Part shown: positions 6,773-9,786 of the stretch, piece after piece
How positions within the stretch are numbered: position 1 is the first letter of the stretch
Layout: the number at the start of each line of letters is the position of its first letter
NCBI GenBank assembly: GCA_002452635.1
Contig: DKEU01000191.1
Location: 20,366 to 30,151 of the forward strand
DNA length: 9,786 nucleotides
Source of the DNA: Desulfovibrionaceae bacterium UBA6814
Lineage (GTDB): Bacteria > Desulfobacterota > Desulfovibrionia > Desulfovibrionales > Desulfovibrionaceae
Reading direction: 5' to 3'
Made by a program: the position numbers and the translations under genes
Notes under the pieces: model-generated
What the model was told of the DNA's origin: nothing
Seen by the model: the letters and a program-made list of their open reading frames with translations, nothing else
Database searches by the model: none

Positions 6773-7936
6773 CTAGTCCTTCAGCGCCTTCTTGACCAAC
6801 TGGGCGATGTCCAGCACCTCCAGCGGCACCTTGTTGCGCTTGGCGAAGGTGAGCATGGTGCGCACGCACTGCTGGCAGCCGGTGACCACGGCGGACGCGC
6901 CGGTGGACAGGACCTCGTCCACCTTGGCCCGGGCGATGTCCGCGGACAGGCCAGCATCCACCATCTCCAGGTTCCCGCCGCCGCCGCAGCAGTTGCACGC
7001 CTCGCGGTTGTTGGGCAGCTCCACGAACCTGAGGCCCGGGATGGCCGCCAGCACGTCGCGGGGCGCGTCGTACTCGTGGGCGGTGCGGCCCAGGTCGCAG
7101 GGGTCGTGGTAGGTGACCGTGAGGTCCAGCTCCTTGAGCGCGATCTTCTTCTGCTCGATGAGCTCGCGCAGGAACTGGGTGGCGTGCAGGATGCGCAGGC
7201 CGCGCTCCCGGTAGGGGTAGTGCTCCAGCCACATGGCGTAGCAGGAGGGGCAGGCGAAGACCACGGTCTTGGCCCCGCGCTTCACCACCGCGTCCAGGTT
7301 GTGCTGAATGAACTCCTCCGCCAGGTCGCCCAGGCCGGCGCCGAGCAGCGGGAAGCCGCAGCACCACTCGTCCTCGCCCATGATGGCGTAGTCCACCTCC
7401 GCGGCGCTCAGGACCTCGGCCAGGGCCAGGGGGATCTTCTGGGCCACCGGGAAGTAGGCGGCGGTGCAGCCGGTGAAGTAGACCACCTCGGCGCAGTCGC
7501 GGCACAGCTTGTCCTCGGGCTCGTCGTCCAGGTCCTCGGTCCAGTCCGCCCGCTCCTCGTTGTCCTCGTCGAACACGTTGCGGCTGCCCAGGAGGTTCTT
7601 CTTGATCATGTCGATCTTCTTGGGCGAGTGCGCGGTGGCGGTGAGGTCGCGGCGCAGGGATATCCACAGGTCCTTGAGGTGGATGCCCGCGGGGCAGACT
7701 TCCTGGCAGTTGCCGCACAGGGTGCAGCGGAAGACCGTGCCCGCGAAGTGCTCCCACTCCTCGTCGTTGAGGTCGCGGGCTCCCAGGATGCGCTTCAACC
7801 CCTGCATGCGGTAGAGGGCGGACAACTGCCCGTCACCCGCGGCCTTGACCGCGGGGCATACGTCGGCGCAGGCCCGGCAGCCGGTGCAGGCTGCGGTCTC
7901 CAGGCACTGGCCCAGGGTGTATTTGGGTTCGCTCAT
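6773..7936 (-). CDS. HdrD-like iron-sulfur protein with two 4Fe-4S and two CCG domains
   Basis: A 387-residue cytoplasmic electron-transfer protein. Two ferredoxin sites sit at the N-terminus (C17/20/23/27 and C71/74/77/81). Two full CCG domains follow: C157, C192-C193, C229, C232, and C280, C316-C317, C354, C357. In heterodisulfide reductases such domains hold the non-cubane clusters that split disulfides, so this protein has the parts needed to act on a lipoyl disulfide. Extra cysteines occur at C145/C148 (CRDC) and C314. A strongly acidic linker spans about 123-142. The gene starts 1 bp after the lipoyl carrier stop, with AAGGA inside the carrier's end, and lies 2 bp before the ligase gene, so it belongs with both. 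No transmembrane segment is seen. It could instead be a GlcF- or lactate-dehydrogenase-type partner subunit; the exact substrate is not given by sequence. Confidence 0.9.
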   Translation of the reverse strand: MSEPKYTLGQCLETAACTGCRACADVCPAVKAAGDGQLSALYRMQGLKRILGARDLNDEEWEHFAGTVFRCTLCGNCQEVCPAGIHLKDLWISLRRDLTATAHSPKKIDMIKKNLLGSRNVFDEDNEERADWTEDLDDEPEDKLCRDCAEVVYFTGCTAAYFPVAQKIPLALAEVLSAAEVDYAIMGEDEWCCGFPLLGAGLGDLAEEFIQHNLDAVVKRGAKTVVFACPSCYAMWLEHYPYRERGLRILHATQFLRELIEQKKIALKELDLTVTYHDPCDLGRTAHEYDAPRDVLAAIPGLRFVELPNNREACNCCGGGGNLEMVDAGLSADIARAKVDEVLSTGASAVVTGCQQCVRTMLTFAKRNKVPLEVLDIAQLVKKALKD

Positions 7937-7937
7937 G

Positions 7938-8363
7938 TTATCCTTGGCTCGCGTACTTCTCGATGTCGGCGGTGAGCCACGCCTCGATGGCGGCCACGCC
8001 CTTGATGAGCTCCTCGATCTGGGCGGGGTCCGCGGGCTTGATCTTGAACATCCAGCCCTTGCCGTAGCAGTCCGAGTTGATGAGCCCGGGGTTCTCCTCC
8101 AGCTCCTCGTTCACGGCCGCGATCTCGCCGTCCACCGGGCCGTTGACCTTGCCCAGCCACTTGCCGGACTCGACCTTGGCGAACTTCTTGCCCTTCTTGA
8201 TCTCCTTGCCGTCCTCGGGAAGCTGCACGTACACGATCTCCCCGGCCAGGCGCTGGGCGAAGTCGTCCATGCCCATGACGAGCAGGTCGCCCTCGGGCTT
8301 CACCCAGTAGTGGTTCTCCTCGTAGTAGAGGTCCTCGGGCATGTTGTAGCCTTTCATCTCCAC
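7938..8363 (-). CDS. GcvH-like lipoyl carrier protein (LbpA-like candidate)
   Basis: A 141-residue H-protein-like lipoyl domain. The modification site is VESGKWLGKVNGPVDGEI (64-81), which aligns with the usual ESVKAxS...P(V/L)SGE pattern and gives K68 as the lipoylated lysine. The NPGLINSDCYGKGW stretch (91-104) is the other family hallmark, but Cys99 stands where H proteins normally have proline, and it is the only cysteine in the protein. The GTG at 8363 is chosen because AAGGAG lies 8 bases upstream; ATG 8357 is possible. No gcvT, gcvP or lpd gene is in the window. The neighbours are two HdrD-like proteins and a complete lipoate assembly set, as for the LbpA proteins of sHdr operons. I infer an electron- or sulfur-carrying role rather than glycine cleavage, but cannot separate LbpA from GcvH without a tree. 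Confidence 0.9.
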   Translation of the reverse strand: MEMKGYNMPEDLYYEENHYWVKPEGDLLVMGMDDFAQRLAGEIVYVQLPEDGKEIKKGKKFAKVESGKWLGKVNGPVDGEIAAVNEELEENPGLINSDCYGKGWMFKIKPADPAQIEELIKGVAAIEAWLTADIEKYASQG

Positions 8364-8399
8364 GGCGTGTTCTCCTTGCGTTTGGTTGGCGTTCGATGT

Positions 8400-8415
8400 C
8401 CTTCCCGGCGGAAGG
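8400..8415 (-). other. Short stem-loop in the gap before the lipoyl carrier gene
   Basis: Six-base arms CCTTCC (8400-8405) and GGAAGG (8410-8415) enclose a 4-nt loop. It lies between the larger hairpin at 8421-8456 and the carrier's ribosome site, and no T-run follows it in the sense direction. Confidence 0.45.
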
Positions 8416-8420
8416 CCCTC

Positions 8421-8456
8421 TTCACTCAGAAACCGGCATACATGGTTTCGAGTGAA
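8421..8456 (-). promoter_or_regulatory. Strong stem-loop between the GlcF-like gene and the lipoyl carrier gene
   Basis: Arms 8421-8434 and 8444-8456 pair over 13 bp (TTCACTC plus GAAACC with GGTTTC plus GAGTGAA), with one bulged base and a 9-nt loop. It begins 4 bases after the upstream stop codon, in the only sizeable gap of the cluster (97 bp). The lack of a T-run argues against a complete intrinsic terminator. A processing or stabilising structure, giving more carrier than dehydrogenase message, fits better. A protein-binding palindrome is also possible. Confidence 0.6.
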
Positions 8457-8460
8457 TCTC

Positions 8461-9567
8461 CTACTCGGCGTCCTCCAGGAGTTCGTTCAGGAACTCCACG
8501 GTGTTCACGATGCGGATCTTCTGGCTGCGCAGCTTGGCGTTGGACAGGTTGTGCACGCAGGAGCCGCACTCGGTGAGCAGCACGTCGGCCCCGGTGGCCA
8601 GGGCCTCGGCCAGGCGGTTCTTGGCCATGGCCACGGAGTTCTTGGGGTAGGCGCCGCGCGCCCCGCCGCCCGAGCCGCAGCACAGGCTCTTGGCGTGGTG
8701 GTGCTCCATCTCCACGAAGTTGGGCGCGAACCTGCGGATGGTGGCCCGGGGCTCCTCGTAGATGCCGCAGTGCCGCCCCAGGTCGCAGGGGTCGTGGTAG
8801 GTGACCTTCTTGGCGGTGGTCACCCCGTCCAGGTCCTGGCCCGCCAGGAACTGGGAGATGTGGATGACCTTCACCCCGGCGTCGCGCAGGGCGGCGTACT
8901 CGGCCTTGCCGTTCAGGGTGCGGAAGCAGTAGGGGCAGCCGGTGATGACCGTGTGCGCGCCGGTGGCCAGGATGGCGTCCACGTTGTGCTGGGTGTGCTT
9001 CTGGTTCAGGGAGAAGCCCACGTCCTCCAGCACGCCGGTGCAGCACACCTCGTCCACCAGGGTGAAGTCCACCTTGAGGCGGTCCAGCAGGGCCAGAGCG
9101 GCCTCGGTGGCGTCCTCCTCGCGGTACAGGCCCACGCAGCCCACGAAGTACACGTAGGGGGCCTTGCGGCCGCGCTCCCGCTCCAGGTCCACGGGATCGG
9201 TCTCGGCGTAGATGTTGGTGTGCTCGGACAGCACCTGGTTCATGCCGGTGAAGGCCGGGTGGCAGGAGCCGATGTGCACCATGTCCTTGCGCGCGGCCTT
9301 GATGATCTTGGGCACGTCCACCCCGGAGGGGCAGTTCTCGTGGCACGCGCCGCAGGTGGTGCACTGGAACAGGGTCTCGATGAGCTCGTCGGACAGCTCC
9401 AGCTCGCCGTCCATGACCTCCTTGAGCAGGAGCATCTTGCCCCGGGCGTTGAGGGACGGCCGCAGGGTGGCCCCGAAGCAGGGGCAGACCGCCTGGCAGT
9501 ACCCGCAGCGGGAGCAGAGCAGGATGTCCTTGCGGTACTTGCGGGCGAAGTCGTACTTGGCTTCCAT
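8461..9567 (-). CDS. GlcF/HdrD-like iron-sulfur subunit with two CCG domains
   Basis: A 368-residue protein built like the Fe-S subunit of glycolate or D-lactate dehydrogenases and like HdrD. Two 4Fe-4S motifs lie at C18/21/24/28 and C69/72/75/79. Both CCG domains are complete: C144, C175-C176, C211, C214, and C261, C296-C297, C334, C337. The expected job is to take electrons from the FAD of the GlcD-like protein encoded 2 bp upstream and pass them on or use them for disulfide chemistry. The ATG at 9567 is chosen over in-frame upstream starts because it has GGAGG 8 bases before it and sits just after the GlcD stop; earlier starts would add residues out of frame with GlcD and unlike the family. 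It shares its layout with the second HdrD-like protein of the cluster, though the two differ widely. The natural substrate is not known. Confidence 0.9.
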   Translation of the reverse strand: MEAKYDFARKYRKDILLCSRCGYCQAVCPCFGATLRPSLNARGKMLLLKEVMDGELELSDELIETLFQCTTCGACHENCPSGVDVPKIIKAARKDMVHIGSCHPAFTGMNQVLSEHTNIYAETDPVDLERERGRKAPYVYFVGCVGLYREEDATEAALALLDRLKVDFTLVDEVCCTGVLEDVGFSLNQKHTQHNVDAILATGAHTVITGCPYCFRTLNGKAEYAALRDAGVKVIHISQFLAGQDLDGVTTAKKVTYHDPCDLGRHCGIYEEPRATIRRFAPNFVEMEHHHAKSLCCGSGGGARGAYPKNSVAMAKNRLAEALATGADVLLTECGSCVHNLSNAKLRSQKIRIVNTVEFLNELLEDAE

Positions 9568-9569
9568 AC

Positions 9570-9786
9570 CTAGTCCTCCAGGGCCATCTTGCCGGGATTG
9601 AGGATGTTGTTCGGGTCCAGGGCCTGCTTCAGGGCGCGCATGGCCCACAGGGCGGTGTCGTCGTGCTCCAGCTTCATGAACGGGGCCTTGGCGATGCCGA
9701 TGCCGTGCTCGCCGGTCAGGGTGCCCGAGAGGTCCACCGAGAGCTGGAACAGTTCGGCCACGGCCTCCTCCATGTGCTTCACCTGC
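9570..9786 (-). CDS. GlcD-type FAD-linked oxidase, C-terminal end only (5' part outside window)
   Basis: Only the last 71 codons are in the window; the frame is open at the edge and stops with TAG at 9570. The segment has the C-terminal hallmarks of FAD-linked oxidases of the GlcD/D-lactate dehydrogenase family: LSGTLTGEHGIGIAKAPF, with the histidine of the active-site loop, and ALDPNNILNPGKMALED at the end. Members oxidise 2-hydroxy acids such as glycolate or D-lactate on FAD. The GlcF-like gene follows 2 bp later, and its ribosome site lies in the last codons of this gene, a normal arrangement for a GlcD-GlcF pair. The PCMH FAD-binding domain cannot be checked here, and the substrate is not readable from this fragment. 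Confidence 0.88.
   Translation of the reverse strand, partial: QVKHMEEAVAELFQLSVDLSGTLTGEHGIGIAKAPFMKLEHDDTALWAMRALKQALDPNNILNPGKMALED

Noticed and set aside
6771..7757. Upstream extension of the ligase frame to 860 codons
   Set aside because: The extra part overlaps the HdrD-like gene out of frame and has no domain. The ATG at 6770 starts exactly where ligase similarity begins.
7938..8363. Part of a glycine cleavage operon
   Set aside because: No gcvT, gcvP or lpd-like gene is present, and the neighbours are HdrD-like and lipoate assembly genes. Not fully excluded, because sequence beyond the window is unseen.
2274..9573. Other long plus-strand frames (for example 2274-3386, 3062-4042, 5181-6776, 7076-7975, 8386-9573)
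   Set aside because: All lie antisense to genes with clear motifs, are repetitive in composition and show no family signature.
1..9786. CRISPR array, tRNA, rRNA or insertion sequence
   Set aside because: I saw no regularly spaced repeats, no tRNA or rRNA-like segment and no transposase or integrase frame. The only duplication is the lipT 5' end.

Overview
This is a GC-rich window in which every convincing gene lies on the minus strand, so transcription runs from base 9786 towards base 1. Spacing is very tight (overlaps of up to 26 bp, gaps of 1 to 39 bp, one gap of 97 bp), so most or all of it looks like one operon. The CCG-type iron-sulfur proteins and a chemoreceptor of the kind common in Desulfovibrio-like bacteria suggest an anaerobic member of the Desulfobacterota. 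That placement is an inference from gene content, not from a marker gene.

Layout in transcription order. (1) 9786-8461: the end of a GlcD-type FAD oxidase, then a GlcF/HdrD-like iron-sulfur protein with two 4Fe-4S sites and two complete CCG domains. (2) A 97-bp gap with two strong hairpins. (3) 8363-6773: a GcvH-like lipoyl carrier protein, then a second HdrD-like two-ferredoxin, two-CCG protein. (4) 6770-1968: a lipoate-protein ligase carrying its accessory domain and a fused DUF116 domain, a geranylgeranyl-reductase-like flavoprotein, and two different radical SAM proteins. (5) 1928-1: a transmembrane chemoreceptor (Cache, HAMP, PAS, signalling domain) cut by the window edge.

Block (4) matches the non-canonical lipoate assembly route known as sLpl(AB)-LipT-LipS1/LipS2. 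That route was found in archaea and in sulfur oxidisers, where it serves the LbpA lipoate-binding protein of the sulfur-oxidising Hdr-like (sHdr) system. Here the same machinery sits beside a GcvH/LbpA-like carrier, but in place of sHdr genes there are two HdrD-like proteins and a GlcD-like flavoprotein. No gcvT, gcvP or lpd is seen. My reading is a lipoyl-dependent redox module: a flavoprotein oxidises an unknown, probably 2-hydroxy-acid-like, donor. Electrons then pass through CCG iron-sulfur proteins to or from the lipoyl disulfide on the carrier, and the operon supplies its own enzymes for making that cofactor. The assembly genes are recognisable families; the coupling to this dehydrogenase set is the possibly undescribed part.

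A second point is a local rearrangement at 5041-5178. The first 19 codons of the lipT-like gene occur twice, separated by an AT-rich 61-bp segment that contains a perfect 9-bp inverted repeat. The upstream copy is broken but keeps the original strong ribosome site and start-stop overlap with the ligase gene.
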